Positions 1 through 8,687 of a stretch of DNA of 64,000 nucleotides are shown here, one piece after another. How positions within the stretch are numbered: position 1 is the first letter of the stretch; each line of letters opens with the position of its first letter. Where the stretch lies: assembly GCA_900469345.1 (NCBI GenBank), contig UBWZ01000008.1, positions 186,001 through 250,000 of the forward strand, given 5' to 3'. Source of the DNA: Hyphomicrobiales bacterium. GTDB taxonomy: Bacteria > Pseudomonadota > Alphaproteobacteria > Rhizobiales > Rhizobiaceae. The notes below the pieces were generated by a model that did no database searches, was not told the origin of the DNA, and worked only from the letters and a program-made list of their open reading frames with translations. The translations under genes and the position numbers were made by a program.

Positions 1-2
1 GC

Positions 3-449
3 CACCGGGCCGGGTTCAGCCTTCTGGAGATGCTGGTCGTGCTTGCCGTGATCGGCTTGCTGGCGTCCCTGGCAGCCCCCGCTTTTCGGTCGGTGGTCAG
101 GGCCACGCCGTTGAGCGTAGCGCGAAGCACGCTCCTCATGGTCCAAAAGGCGCGGCTGATCGCGCTGAAGACGGGCGTGCCGACATTGGTCGCCTTCGAC
201 GCCAGAACCCGCCGGATAGAGTCAGAGTCTGGCGGCGATGTCCTGCAGGTGCCCGAGGCCATTTCCTTTTCCCTGATCTTCGGTTCGAACGACACGGCTG
301 CAGCGGATGCGGGCAGCGTCGTCTTTTTCCCTGAAGGGACGTCGAGTGGCGGTCAGGTGACATTTTCGGGCGCCAACGCGCCCGGCGCCGTCGTGACGGT
401 GAACTGGCTTACCAGTGTTGCAGACCTGCGGGAGGGGGGTGGGCTTTGA
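3..449 (+). CDS. gspH: Type II secretion minor pseudopilin GspH (5' end outside window)
   Basis: Minor pseudopilin of the type II secretion pseudopilus, which sits in the inner membrane and periplasm and helps push folded exoproteins through the secretin. The frame is open from base 3, so the start lies left of the window. The prepilin signature is visible: Gly at 12-14, Phe at 15-17 and the conserved Glu at 27-29, followed by a hydrophobic helix. The C-terminal part is short and beta-rich, as in GspH. It heads a tightly overlapped run with gspI and gspJ: its TGA (447-449) overlaps the TTG start of the next gene. GspH rather than another minor pseudopilin is inferred from gene order and size. 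Confidence 0.8.
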   Translation, partial: HRAGFSLLEMLVVLAVIGLLASLAAPAFRSVVRATPLSVARSTLLMVQKARLIALKTGVPTLVAFDARTRRIESESGGDVLQVPEAISFSLIFGSNDTAAADAGSVVFFPEGTSSGGQVTFSGANAPGAVVTVNWLTSVADLREGGGL

Positions 450-805
450 ACGGGACAGGCAGCCAGGCCGGCTTTACGCTCCTCGAAACGTTGATCGCGT
501 TTCTCATCGTGTCTGTCGCTCTCGGCATTGCCGCCCAGACGGTCTTTATCGCGACCAGGAGTTTCGAGACTGCTGCCGGATTGCATCGGGCGGAGGATCT
601 TGCGCACCAGCTGCAGCTCGAAACGCAAGCGGAGGGATTTGCCGCGCAGGAGGGCACCAGGGGCGGCATGCGCTGGCGCTTGCTGACGACGCCCATCGAC
701 CCGGGCGCAAAAGCTGCCTTCGTCACGCTCGACATCACAGCAGGCTCGGGCCGGCGTTATACGTTTCTGCTGTTTAGACGTGACCTTGGCGGGCGGGATC
801 CATGA
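446..805 (+). CDS. gspI: Type II secretion minor pseudopilin GspI
   Basis: Minor pseudopilin of 119 residues, probably part of the GspI-J-K tip complex of the pseudopilus. The N-terminus has the prepilin peptidase site Gly-Phe-Thr-Leu-Leu-Glu at about residues 9-14, then a hydrophobic helix. I use the TTG at 446 because it sits in a TTGA overlap with the gspH stop, as expected for coupled translation, and gives a normal short leader before the cleavage glycine. The stop overlaps the next start (ATGA at 802-805). Assignment rests on position between gspH and gspJ and on length. Confidence 0.78.
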   Translation: MNGTGSQAGFTLLETLIAFLIVSVALGIAAQTVFIATRSFETAAGLHRAEDLAHQLQLETQAEGFAAQEGTRGGMRWRLLTTPIDPGAKAAFVTLDITAGSGRRYTFLLFRRDLGGRDP

Positions 806-1440
806 ACACGTCCGTGCCACGTCCTGCTGCGGCCGGTGATGCCGGCTTCACGCTTGTCGAAATGCTGGTCGCGCTCTGTGTGACAGCGCTGATTTCCGGT
901 CTTCTTTCGGCCGCCCTCGTGCAATTGCGGCCCATGAGCCGGATCATGCAGGTGAGTGGAGACAAGCGCGAATTGATCGCCGCGGCCGATTATCTCGAAA
1001 GACTGCTCCATGCGAGCCGGCGGCTGCCTCTTCTGCAGGTGGATAGGCAGGAGAAGAGGCTGTTTGAAGGATCGGCGACCGAGATCAGGATGGTTGCCGT
1101 CACCTCCGCCGGCACCCGTCAACCGTCCCTGCGGGACATCGACCTGATCTTGGAGAAAACCCAGACAGGCGCCAGGCTTGTCCAGATCGACAGGCCACGC
1201 CGCCTGCCGCCGCAACCCGGCCGATCCGTCATCATCCTGTCGGATGTCGAGACGGCAGGGTTTTCGTACTTTCACCCCGCTCTGGACGGAAACCCTGGAT
1301 ACTGGTCCCCGGTCTGGAATGATCCCAACCGCCTGCCTGCTGCTGTCCGGCTTGTCCTGTCGGCGTCCCGATCGGGCCGGCAGATCACGGAGGAGCGACT
1401 TGTCCTTCTGCCCCGCTATGCGGATCTAGTTGCTGAGTAG
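802..1440 (+). CDS. gspJ: Type II secretion minor pseudopilin GspJ
   Basis: Pseudopilin of 212 residues with the class III signal Gly-Phe-Thr-Leu-Val-Glu near residues 15-20 followed by a hydrophobic helix. The size fits GspJ, the largest of the H/I/J group, which joins I and K in the pseudopilus tip. It is translationally coupled to gspI through ATGA at 802-805. No gspK follows. Instead the gene ends 15 bases inside the 3' end of gspG on the other strand. A GspK, if present, must lie elsewhere. Confidence 0.8.
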   Translation: MNTSVPRPAAAGDAGFTLVEMLVALCVTALISGLLSAALVQLRPMSRIMQVSGDKRELIAAADYLERLLHASRRLPLLQVDRQEKRLFEGSATEIRMVAVTSAGTRQPSLRDIDLILEKTQTGARLVQIDRPRRLPPQPGRSVIILSDVETAGFSYFHPALDGNPGYWSPVWNDPNRLPAAVRLVLSASRSGRQITEERLVLLPRYADLVAE

Positions 1441-1878
1441 ATCCGCATCCTGATCCCTGCCGCCCGGCTTTTTGTCTTTGCCGAGGGAGATGATCTCGAA
1501 GGGCTTTGACTGCGCGGGGCTGCTGTATTGATAGGGGGTGCCCCAGGGGTCCAGGAACGTTCCGCTGTTCTTGATATAAGGTCCGTTCCAGGGCGCGCCG
1601 TCCGCCGGTCGCGAAGCAAGGGCTGCAAGGCCCTGGTCCGTTGTCGGGTAGTTGCCGGTATCGATGTAGAAAAGTTCGAGAGCGCTCTCGAAATTCTTGA
1701 TCTGAGCCTTCGCGGTATCGACCTTTGCCGCACCCAGGTATCTCAAAACCTGAGGCGCGACGATGCCTGCGATCAATCCGATAATGGCGAGAACGACGAG
1801 CAGCTCGACCAGCGTAAAGCCGGCCTCGTCGCCTCGGTAATGTCCATCTCGGCTGCGCGGATTTGGTCGTGGGGTCAT
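1426..1878 (-). CDS. gspG: Type II secretion major pseudopilin GspG
   Basis: Major subunit of the pseudopilus, 150 residues. The cleavage site Gly-Phe-Thr-Leu-Val-Glu lies at residues 20-25, followed by a long hydrophobic helix. The globular part has the GspG hallmarks: a DTGNYPTTDQGL stretch, a DPWGTPYQY stretch, and a C-terminal Asp-rich segment that in the family helps bind calcium. The start is the ATG at 1878, in an ATGA overlap with the upstream prepilin peptidase. An open frame continues further upstream, but only this start gives a normal prepilin leader. The 3' end overlaps gspJ on the other strand. Confidence 0.92.
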   Translation of the reverse strand: MTPRPNPRSRDGHYRGDEAGFTLVELLVVLAIIGLIAGIVAPQVLRYLGAAKVDTAKAQIKNFESALELFYIDTGNYPTTDQGLAALASRPADGAPWNGPYIKNSGTFLDPWGTPYQYSSPAQSKPFEIISLGKDKKPGGRDQDADLLSN

Positions 1879-2381
1879 GATACGAGCCCGATCGGGTTGA
1901 GGTTGAAGAAAGCCAGGTTCCAGGTGGCGACGAGCGAGGCAGCCAGGAAGGGACCGAAGGGCAGACGTTCGCGCCAGCGCGCATAACCCGAGAGCGCTCC
2001 GGCGCTGAGGAAGAGGAGGCCCATGGCGGCGGCAAGGAACAGGAAAACCGGGAAGAGCAGCGGTCCAAACCAGATAACCGCGGCGCCCGCAAACTTCACA
2101 TCGCCCAGTCCCAGTCCGATCCGACCGGTGACCCGCCAATGGAGGTCCCTGATCAGCCACAAGAGAAAGATCACCGTAGCTGCCGACGCGATCGACACGG
2201 CAAGGGAGCCGAACCCGTCGGAAGCTTGGAGGAGGAGCCCCATCACGGCCAGGACGGCGGTTAGGGCATCCGGGATGACCAGCCATCGGACATCGAAATA
2301 ACAGACCAGACCAAAACACACGAGCAGGACAAACAGCGGTCCGAGATAGTGAAACGTCTCAGTAGGCAAGGCGCTTTGCAT
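1875..2381 (-). CDS. Prepilin peptidase, short A24 family (GspO/CpaA-like)
   Basis: Inner-membrane aspartyl protease of 168 residues that would cleave the leaders of the pseudopilins encoded around it. It has several hydrophobic segments and both family aspartates: Asp30 in a Phe-Asp context close to an Ile-Pro-Asp, and Asp94 in the GxGD motif (GLGDVK). The protein is about 100 residues shorter than classical GspO/PilD: it has only the peptidase domain and lacks the N-terminal Cys-rich methyltransferase domain. So methylation of the mature pseudopilin N-terminus is not assured. It overlaps gspD upstream by 23 bases and gspG downstream by 4. Confidence 0.82.
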   Translation of the reverse strand: MQSALPTETFHYLGPLFVLLVCFGLVCYFDVRWLVIPDALTAVLAVMGLLLQASDGFGSLAVSIASAATVIFLLWLIRDLHWRVTGRIGLGLGDVKFAGAAVIWFGPLLFPVFLFLAAAMGLLFLSAGALSGYARWRERLPFGPFLAASLVATWNLAFFNLNPIGLVS

Positions 2382-4491
2382 CCTGCTCCAGCTTGGTGGC
2401 GCCGCCGCGGCGCTTCTTGATATCCGAACTAAAATCGAGCTGGCGCCTGAACTCTTCCGTCACGCTTCTCGCCTCGTTGACGTCGCGAACGATGCGGGGC
2501 TTGATAAACACGATGAGCTCCGTCTTCTTGATCTGGTCGGTCTTGTTTTTGAAGGCGTTGCCGATGATCGGGATGTCGCCAAGGATCGGAACCTGGCTTC
2601 GTGTCAGGCTGTTGCGCTGTTGAATGAGCCCACCCAGAGCAAGGCTCTCATTGTCGTTGACGACGACCCGGGTGGAAATCTTGCGTTGCTGGATGGTGGG
2701 TGAATCGATCCCGGACGACGTTGTCTTGACCACGTCGCTGACCTCCTGCTGGATATCGAGCATGATCTTGCCGGACGTGTTGATCCTCGGCACGACCGAC
2801 AAGATAACGCCGGTATCCTTCATCTCGATCGAATTAACCACCGGGGCGTTGCTGTCGTTCACGCTCTGCGATTGCCGGCTGACGATCGGCACCTGGTCGC
2901 CGATCTGCAGAACGGCTTTCTGATTGTTGAGGGCCATCAGCGTAGGCGCCGAAACGACATTCACGTTGGTGATGCTGGAAAGTGCGTTCAGTGTCACGCG
3001 GATGTCACCGGTGGCATAGGACCAGCCAAGCCCCGGAAAACTCGCGCCGACGCCACCGCTTTGCAGATCGGAGAAACCGGCAGAGAAATTGCCGTTTTCG
3101 AAAAACCAACGCAGCCCGAATTTAAGCTCGTCGTTGAGGGTAACCTCGGCGATCACGGCTTCCAGCATGACCTGTGTCGGCACCACGTCCAGCTGCTTGA
3201 GAAGCTGTTCCACGCGCTCATATTCCCGAGCGGTCGTCGAGATCAGCAACGCGTTGTTCTCGATGTCCGCGACCACCGAAATCCGGGCATTTCTGGTCTG
3301 TTGGACGAGAGGGAAGGCCGCTTCAGCCACTGCCGGAGTGGCATTCTGCTCGACGCCGGTGCTTGTGAGGCTGGCAGGCTGCATGTCCGGCGCAACCGCG
3401 TCCTCGCCTGCGGCCGGATCACCCCTGCGGCTTTCCCCATTAACAACGGATTGCAGAACCTTGGCCAGTTCCTTGGCCGGACGGTTCTGGATGTTGTAGA
3501 CGAACAGCCGCTCTTCATTGGTCGCAGCCAACCGGTCGAGTTTCGCGATCCAGGCGGCGGCCTGGTCAAGATAGACCCGCCGGGAGGTGATCACGAGCAC
3601 TGCATTGAGGCGCTCGTTCGGGATGAACTTGATGATATTGGTTCCGGGCCCGTCCTCGGCCGCAAAGATGGACGTCAGTTCTTTGGCGACGGCCGCAGGC
3701 TGCGAAGCCTTGAGCGGGTGAAGAGCCACCGACATCCCCTTCATCCAGTCGACGTCGAAGACGCTGATCGCATTGCGCATGGACGCAAGGTCGCTGCTGT
3801 TGCCGGCAAGCACGATCAGGTTGCGCTGGTCATCCGTCCTGACGACGGCGCCCTGCCGGCTGATCGGCTCTAGGATGCCTTTCATCTCGGCGGCCGAGAC
3901 GTATTTCAGTTCTACGACCTGCACCTTGACGCCGGGTCCACCGATGGATGACGACGTCGAGATTTCAGGGGTCGACGAAAACGCTTCCGATGAGGGGACA
4001 ATCTGGTAGGTGCCGTTTTGCTTGGTAATGACGGCGCCGTTGACGGCGAGGGCACTCTCGAAGATTTCCACCAGTGCGTTTTTCGAAACCGGGGCGGTCG
4101 TCTGCAGCGTCACTTTCCCCGACACCCGGGGGTCTACCACGTAGTTGATGCCGAGCGTATCGCCGAGCACGCTCTTGGCCGCTGCGGAAATAGGCGCGTC
4201 GACCAGATTGAGACTGTATCCGTCCGCTCCGGCCGCGGTCCTTTGTGCAGTGATCGGCGGCGCCGAATTGATGAAGCGACCAGTGCCATACTGGACCGAG
4301 CCGCTGAAGGCCGCGGGGTTCGGCGAAGGCGACACGAAGCCATGGGTTGAAGAACTGGAAACCGGAAGTGGTTTTCCGTGCGCGTCCAGCTCATTGAGCT
4401 TGGTCGAGAGCACATCGTCAATCGAATCGGTCGACGTGCATCCCGAAAGCAGGAGCATGCTCCATGCACAAAGCCGCACTGATATATGCAT
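2359..4491 (-). CDS. gspD: Type II secretion outer-membrane secretin GspD (lipoprotein form)
   Basis: The 710-residue secretin forms the outer-membrane channel. The N-terminus carries a lipobox ending LLLSGC with the lipidated Cys at 18, so this secretin may anchor and pilot itself. An N0-like domain follows (roughly 90-165), then repeated N1-N3 domains (185-430) with an Ala/Glu-rich insertion near 360-395, then the secretin core (about 440-660) with its VPxxG-type and beta-barrel segments. The charged C-terminal tail could be a short S-domain. It is the first gene of the leftward gspD-peptidase-gspG set. Confidence 0.93.
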   Translation of the reverse strand: MHISVRLCAWSMLLLSGCTSTDSIDDVLSTKLNELDAHGKPLPVSSSSTHGFVSPSPNPAAFSGSVQYGTGRFINSAPPITAQRTAAGADGYSLNLVDAPISAAAKSVLGDTLGINYVVDPRVSGKVTLQTTAPVSKNALVEIFESALAVNGAVITKQNGTYQIVPSSEAFSSTPEISTSSSIGGPGVKVQVVELKYVSAAEMKGILEPISRQGAVVRTDDQRNLIVLAGNSSDLASMRNAISVFDVDWMKGMSVALHPLKASQPAAVAKELTSIFAAEDGPGTNIIKFIPNERLNAVLVITSRRVYLDQAAAWIAKLDRLAATNEERLFVYNIQNRPAKELAKVLQSVVNGESRRGDPAAGEDAVAPDMQPASLTSTGVEQNATPAVAEAAFPLVQQTRNARISVVADIENNALLISTTAREYERVEQLLKQLDVVPTQVMLEAVIAEVTLNDELKFGLRWFFENGNFSAGFSDLQSGGVGASFPGLGWSYATGDIRVTLNALSSITNVNVVSAPTLMALNNQKAVLQIGDQVPIVSRQSQSVNDSNAPVVNSIEMKDTGVILSVVPRINTSGKIMLDIQQEVSDVVKTTSSGIDSPTIQQRKISTRVVVNDNESLALGGLIQQRNSLTRSQVPILGDIPIIGNAFKNKTDQIKKTELIVFIKPRIVRDVNEARSVTEEFRRQLDFSSDIKKRRGGATKLEQDAKRLAY

Positions 4492-4863
4492 AAAGAGTCC
4501 GCCTGTATCCCCTGCTCACACTCTAGTGGAAGCAAGGGCGGCGGCTACCCGTAAAAAAGGATCATCCCCGATGTCCACAGCTAATAGTGGCGTTAGTCAA
4601 AAAAACTTTCGCACCTGTGAATGTAGTCAACGACTTAACGGGGCGACATCACGGTGTCTGCCGATGAACGAAATCACCGCTTGGCTTGGCCGTCGATCTT
4701 CGTCTTGGCAAAATGGGCCGAAGCTTTGCGCAGAATTGCCGCTCTGATTTGCGCATGACGACAATCTTCGCATGCACCGTGCATCGGAGTTCAAATCCGC
4801 GCGCGAGTTCATCGGCGCGCGATCTCAAACCCGAGCATCTCCGGTCTTTTGGAAGCAGGTCCA
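4492..4863. other. Non-coding stretch between gspD and the RTX gene
   Basis: About 370 bases with no convincing gene. It lies upstream of gspD and so should hold the promoter of the leftward secretion genes. GC is a little lower than around it, with A-runs near 4553 and 4598. A perfect 6-1-6 inverted repeat, ATGCAC-C-GTGCAT, lies at 4772-4784 and could be a regulator site. I see no clear -35/-10 pair, terminator or RNA gene. Confidence 0.4.
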
Positions 4864-5667
4864 CTAGAGCAGGAAGTCGTCCTTGTAGAGGGTTACCGCA
4901 TCGTCGAACTTGATCGCAAAGTCTGCTTTCCTGTCGCCGTTCACGTCCGCATAGACCAGCGAATATGACCCGTGCTTCTCATACCGAAGCTCGCCAGCGT
5001 GGCCGGTGAATTTCCCCGTGCCGATCCAGTCGAAGCCCTGATCCCCGGCTGCCTTCGTGTTCGCGTCGATCTGGGTAAGGTCCACGTGGTCGCGGGTGCC
5101 GCCCTTGGGGACGTGTTCCCAGTCGGTGATCACGTCGAACGCGGTGGCTGTGCTTTCCTTGATCGACTTGAACAGAAACGTATCTGTTCCTTGGCCGCCG
5201 GACAGATAGTCCTTCCCGTTGCCGCCGTACAAGATGTCGTTCCCCTCAGAGCCTAGGAGCTTGTCGTCTCCTGAGCCACCCAACAGCTTGTCCATGCCAA
5301 TGCCGCCGCGAAGGGTATCGTTGCCGGGGGTGCCGTTTATATCTTCCAGCACGTCGGAGACGTCGTACACAAGTCCCTTGGTGTCCAATAGCTGGCCATC
5401 GAGATAGGCGGAGACGCGTATCAAAACACGCAGCTCGACCACCTCCAAATACTCATAATCGAACTGCCCCTCAATCAGGATCTGGTTTCCCGATAAGCTG
5501 AAGGAATGGTCCTCGAACGTGGTGCCGTGATCACCGAACAATTCGGACTCGATCGTGTAGGTCACGCCAGCCTGTTCAGGGGATGTCGAAATCGTGGCGA
5601 GCAACGTGCCGGCTTTCGCCTCTTCGGGGACACTGTCCAGTGCCTTTGTGATTATGATCTCGGCCAT
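4864..5667 (-). CDS. Small RTX calcium-binding protein with cadherin-like N-terminal domain
   Basis: Protein of 267 residues, probably secreted. Residues 1-105 look like a cadherin-type beta-sandwich. Residues 112-163 hold about five glycine-rich nonapeptides (GNDTLRGG, GDDKLLG, GNDILYGG and similar) that would form a calcium-bound beta-roll. Residues 164-267 resemble the serralysin-type C-terminal domain that follows RTX repeats in type I secreted proteins. There is no N-terminal signal peptide, which favours type I export over the adjacent type II system. No type I transporter genes are in the window. No enzymatic domain is visible. Start: ATG at 5667 with an AAGGG seven bases upstream. Confidence 0.75.
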   Translation of the reverse strand: MAEIIITKALDSVPEEAKAGTLLATISTSPEQAGVTYTIESELFGDHGTTFEDHSFSLSGNQILIEGQFDYEYLEVVELRVLIRVSAYLDGQLLDTKGLVYDVSDVLEDINGTPGNDTLRGGIGMDKLLGGSGDDKLLGSEGNDILYGGNGKDYLSGGQGTDTFLFKSIKESTATAFDVITDWEHVPKGGTRDHVDLTQIDANTKAAGDQGFDWIGTGKFTGHAGELRYEKHGSYSLVYADVNGDRKADFAIKFDDAVTLYKDDFLL

Positions 5668-6012
5668 TCCTCACCCTTCCGTCGTGTTGCCACGCTCCAA
5701 TTATTGATCGATTATCGGGTAAGGTTTCAACGCTCGCCCGTTACGCGTGCATTCACTGTACCGATGCACTGACGTTCGTCAATTTCGAACTTGGGCAACC
5801 TTGTGACGAGGGGGCCATCGGACGCGTGATTAGGGGCCGATGCGGTCTTCTCAGCCTGTAAATCTCGACAAGGCGACCAGAGACTGGAGCCCTAAGATGG
5901 TGCCACATCAGTACCAGCGGCGGTCTCACGGATCTCCACACGAGCTCAAGCCATTGAAACGACGCGGTTAATCGGCAGAAGGTGCTAGACTGCGAGGGAG
6001 ATAAGGGAGAAT
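5668..6012. other. Non-coding stretch between the RTX gene and tRNA-Gln
   Basis: About 345 bases with no supported gene. The part next to 5668 carries the ribosome binding site and presumably the promoter of the leftward RTX gene, in an AT-richer segment near 5698-5725. The rest shows no RNA gene, terminator or recognisable repeat. Confidence 0.4.
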
Positions 6013-6086
6013 TGGCTGGGGAACCTGGATTCGAACCAAGATTAACGGAGTCAGAGTCCGTCGTTCTACCGTTGAACTATTCCCCA
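6013..6086 (-). tRNA. tRNA-Gln (anticodon CUG)
   Basis: Read on the minus strand from 6086, the sequence folds as a tRNA. The acceptor strand TGGGGAA pairs with TTCCCCA at the other end, followed by discriminator G and an encoded CCA (6013-6015). The T-loop is GGTTCGAATCC. The anticodon arm ACGGA-CTCTGAC-TCCGT places CTG at positions 34-36, reading the Gln codon CAG. Length is 74 nt with CCA. No integrase or partial tRNA duplicate lies beside it. Confidence 0.95.
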
Positions 6087-6120
6087 GCACAGGCGGGCGT
6101 TGCCGTCCGATGGCTGCGGC

Positions 6121-6147
6121 TTATAACCAAAACATCGGCAATTGCAA
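6121..6147 (-). promoter_or_regulatory. Putative promoter of tRNA-Gln
   Basis: On the minus strand, TTGCAA (6142-6147) and TTATAA (6121-6126) are spaced by 15 bases. This would place the transcription start about 25-30 bases upstream of the tRNA 5' end at 6086. The match is reasonable but the spacer is shorter than ideal. Confidence 0.35.
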
Positions 6148-6198
6148 ATACGGATTTTGCAAAAAAACCAATTTCCTTGACGGCTTGGTCGCGGGCAG

Positions 6199-6230
6199 CC
6201 GGTTCGCCATAAAAACCGTTGGCGAACCGG
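6199..6230. other. Perfect 11-bp inverted repeat upstream of ppx
   Basis: CCGGTTCGCCA (6199-6209) and its exact complement TGGCGAACCGG (6220-6230) flank a 10-base A-rich loop. There is no T-run directly after it on either strand, so a simple terminator is unlikely. It lies about 90 bases before the ppx start and about 110 bases before the tRNA. An operator or leader hairpin is possible. Confidence 0.4.
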
Positions 6231-6318
6231 GCCGGCGCTGCTATCCTCAGTCCAACGAAACGAACAGACGCCAGCTGCATGCCGCATAGGCCTTGCGCGG
6301 CGAGATGGACAAGAAGTG

Positions 6319-7884
6319 ATGGACCCCGACAGCGGCGGCAAGCCGCCAAATGGCGGTGCGTCGGCTGTGGAACGCGGGGAAGCCAGGTCTTCCCGCCGGC
6401 GTAAGGCGAAGCGGAACGGCAAGAGCCGGGATGCGAGCGCGTTGATCCCTGAAGGGACTGGCGAAGCAGCCGGTCCCGCCGTACGCACCCAGGAAGGCGC
6501 GGCAGTTGCCGCAACACGCAAGCGAAAGAGGCGCAGGGCGAAGTCGAGGAACCCGGAGCAGCAGGCCGCCGGACCTCTGGCGGATCGTGGCGCGCATTCT
6601 TCCGATTCGTCGACGACGCCGCCCGTGCCGGCCGACAGGCCGGCGGGGGCCTCGCAGGGTCGCCATCGCCGCAAGAAGAACAGGGGCAGCCGCGGTCTCC
6701 AGGGCCGTCCGCTCGCCCAGATCAAGTCTGCGGCCGCCGTGACGTCCAAGTCCGCGTCTGCGCCGTCATCCGCTGCCAAGGAGCATCGGGGCCGGTCCGC
6801 GCACGGCAACTCCGGTGCGGACGCCGGCTTTGATCGCCACGAGCATCTGCGCGACGATCTCTACGCGGCGCTCGACCTCGGTACCAACAACTGCAGGCTG
6901 CTGATTGCCCAGCCGACACGGCCGGGCCATTTCCGCGTCGTGGATGCGTTTTCGCGCATCGTGCGCCTCGGCGAGGGGCTCGGCGCCAGCGGTCGGCTGT
7001 CGGCCGACGCCATGGACCGGGCGGTCGAAGCGCTGAAGATCTGCGCCGCAAAGCTTGCCACCCGGCCCATCCGTCGCATGCGGCTGATCGCCACCGAAGC
7101 CTGCCGGGCTGCCGAAAACGGCGAGGAATTCCTCGCCCGCGTCACCGCTGAAACCGGTCTCGATCTGGAGATCATCGATCGCGAGACCGAGGCAAGGCTT
7201 GCGGTCTCCGGCTGCTCCTCGCTGGTCGGCCGCGAGGCCCGCTCCGTCGTGCTGTTCGATATCGGCGGCGGCTCCTCCGAGATTGCCGTCATCCGCATCG
7301 GCGACAACCGGTCGAACCGGCTGGCCAACCACATCACGCACTGGACATCGCTGCCGGTCGGCGTGGTGACGCTGTCGGAGCGCCATGGCGGCCGCGACGT
7401 CACGCCCGACGTCTTCGCCGCCATGGTGGGCGAGGTGGAAGGCATGCTCGAGCGTTTCCATTGCCCGCCTGTGCCGGCCTTGCAGGGGAACGAGGATTTC
7501 CATCTGATAGGCACCTCGGGAACGGTGACGACGCTCGCCGGCGTCCATCTCGGCCTGCCGCGATACGACCGCCGCAAGGTCGACGGCCTGTGGCTGTCCG
7601 ACGACGAGGTGAGCGCCATGCAGGCGCGACTGCTGTCCTGGGACTTTTCGGACCGTGCCGCGAACCCGTGCATCGGGCCGGACCGGGCCGATCTCGTTCT
7701 CGCCGGCTGCGCTATACTGGAAGCGATCCGGCGCCGCTGGCCGAGCGAGCGGATGCGGGTTGCAGACCGGGGCCTGCGCGAGGGCCTGCTGACGGATATG
7801 ATGGCCGACGACGGCGTCTGGCGGCGCACCCGCGCGCGGCGCTTCGGGTCCGGCCAGCGCGAAGAGGCAGGAGCCAATCGATGA
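6319..7884 (+). CDS. ppx: Exopolyphosphatase / guanosine pentaphosphatase (Ppx/GppA)
   Basis: Ppx/GppA phosphatases release phosphate from polyphosphate or from pppGpp in the cytoplasm. The catalytic module starts at about residue 180 with an actin-like nucleotide fold: [13 protein letters not shown] and later DIGGGSSEI near 315. The first about 175 residues are a low-complexity, very basic extension with clusters such as RKRKRRRAK, not part of the enzyme fold, possibly for binding RNA or polyphosphate. The start is uncertain: GTG at 6316 and ATG at 6319 are adjacent and neither has a strong ribosome site. The stop overlaps rlmE (ATGA), so the two genes are coupled. Ppx and GppA activity cannot be told apart from sequence. 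Confidence 0.88.
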   Translation: MDPDSGGKPPNGGASAVERGEARSSRRRKAKRNGKSRDASALIPEGTGEAAGPAVRTQEGAAVAATRKRKRRRAKSRNPEQQAAGPLADRGAHSSDSSTTPPVPADRPAGASQGRHRRKKNRGSRGLQGRPLAQIKSAAAVTSKSASAPSSAAKEHRGRSAHGNSGADAGFDRHEHLRDDLYAALDLGTNNCRLLIAQPTRPGHFRVVDAFSRIVRLGEGLGASGRLSADAMDRAVEALKICAAKLATRPIRRMRLIATEACRAAENGEEFLARVTAETGLDLEIIDRETEARLAVSGCSSLVGREARSVVLFDIGGGSSEIAVIRIGDNRSNRLANHITHWTSLPVGVVTLSERHGGRDVTPDVFAAMVGEVEGMLERFHCPPVPALQGNEDFHLIGTSGTVTTLAGVHLGLPRYDRRKVDGLWLSDDEVSAMQARLLSWDFSDRAANPCIGPDRADLVLAGCAILEAIRRRWPSERMRVADRGLREGLLTDMMADDGVWRRTRARRFGSGQREEAGANR

Positions 7885-8663
7885 CCAAACCGCCCGCAAG
7901 TCCCAACCGCACCGGCCGCAAGCTCGGCCAGAAGGTCAAGAAGGGCAAGCTGAAGGCGTCGTCCCGCCGCTGGCTGGAACGCCACATCAACGATCCTTAC
8001 GTGCAGCGCGCCAAGCTCGAGGGCTACCGCGCCCGCGCCGCCTTCAAGCTGCTCGAGATCGACGAAAAGCATCAGATCCTCAAGGGTGCGGAGCGCATCA
8101 TCGATCTCGGGGCCGCACCAGGCAGCTGGTCGCAGATCGCCGCCGCCATTACCGGGTCGACCGACGAGGACATCCGCGTCGCCGCGATCGACTTTCTGGA
8201 AATGGCGCCGCTTGCCGGCGTGCGGGTGCTGCAGCTCGACTTCCTGGAAGCCGATGCGCCGCGCATGCTGGTCGAATCGATCGGCGGCGCACCGGACGTT
8301 GTCCTGTCCGACATGGCGGCGCCCACCACCGGCCACCAGAAGACCGATCACCTGCGCACCATGCATCTGTGCGAGGTCGCCGCCTATTTCGCGGTCGAGG
8401 TTCTGGCCGAGGGCGGGCATTTCCTCGCCAAGACCTTCCAGGGCGGTACCGAACGCGACCTCCTCAACATGCTGAAGCAGAATTTCCGGCAGGTCATTCA
8501 CATCAAGCCGGGCGCCTCGCGCCAGGAATCGGTGGAAATGTTCCTGCTTGCCAAGCACTTCAAGGGTCGCCAGCCGGGTCATATGCAGGATCCGGCCCAC
8601 GCCCATGACGCGGCGGTCGAGATCGACGACCGGATGGAACTCGACGCCGACAGCGACGAATAG
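7881..8663 (+). CDS. rlmE: 23S rRNA (uridine-2'-O)-methyltransferase RlmE (FtsJ/RrmJ)
   Basis: SAM-dependent enzyme that methylates the ribose of U2552 in the ribosomal A-loop, a late step in 50S assembly. The 260-residue protein has a basic N-terminal tail, the [13 protein letters not shown] segment typical of RrmJ, the SAM motif [11 protein letters not shown], the catalytic region [15 protein letters not shown], and a Lys in FLAKTFQGG. The start is the ATG at 7881, overlapping the ppx stop by 4 bases. The acidic tail after about residue 235 is longer than in E. coli. Confidence 0.95.
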   Translation: MTKPPASPNRTGRKLGQKVKKGKLKASSRRWLERHINDPYVQRAKLEGYRARAAFKLLEIDEKHQILKGAERIIDLGAAPGSWSQIAAAITGSTDEDIRVAAIDFLEMAPLAGVRVLQLDFLEADAPRMLVESIGGAPDVVLSDMAAPTTGHQKTDHLRTMHLCEVAAYFAVEVLAEGGHFLAKTFQGGTERDLLNMLKQNFRQVIHIKPGASRQESVEMFLLAKHFKGRQPGHMQDPAHAHDAAVEIDDRMELDADSDE

Positions 8664-8687
8664 CCCCGAAGGGCCCCCGGCCTCGGG

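Noticed and set aside
6013..6086. tRNA-Gln as an integration site
   Set aside because: No integrase, no repeated tRNA 3' end and no composition shift beside it.
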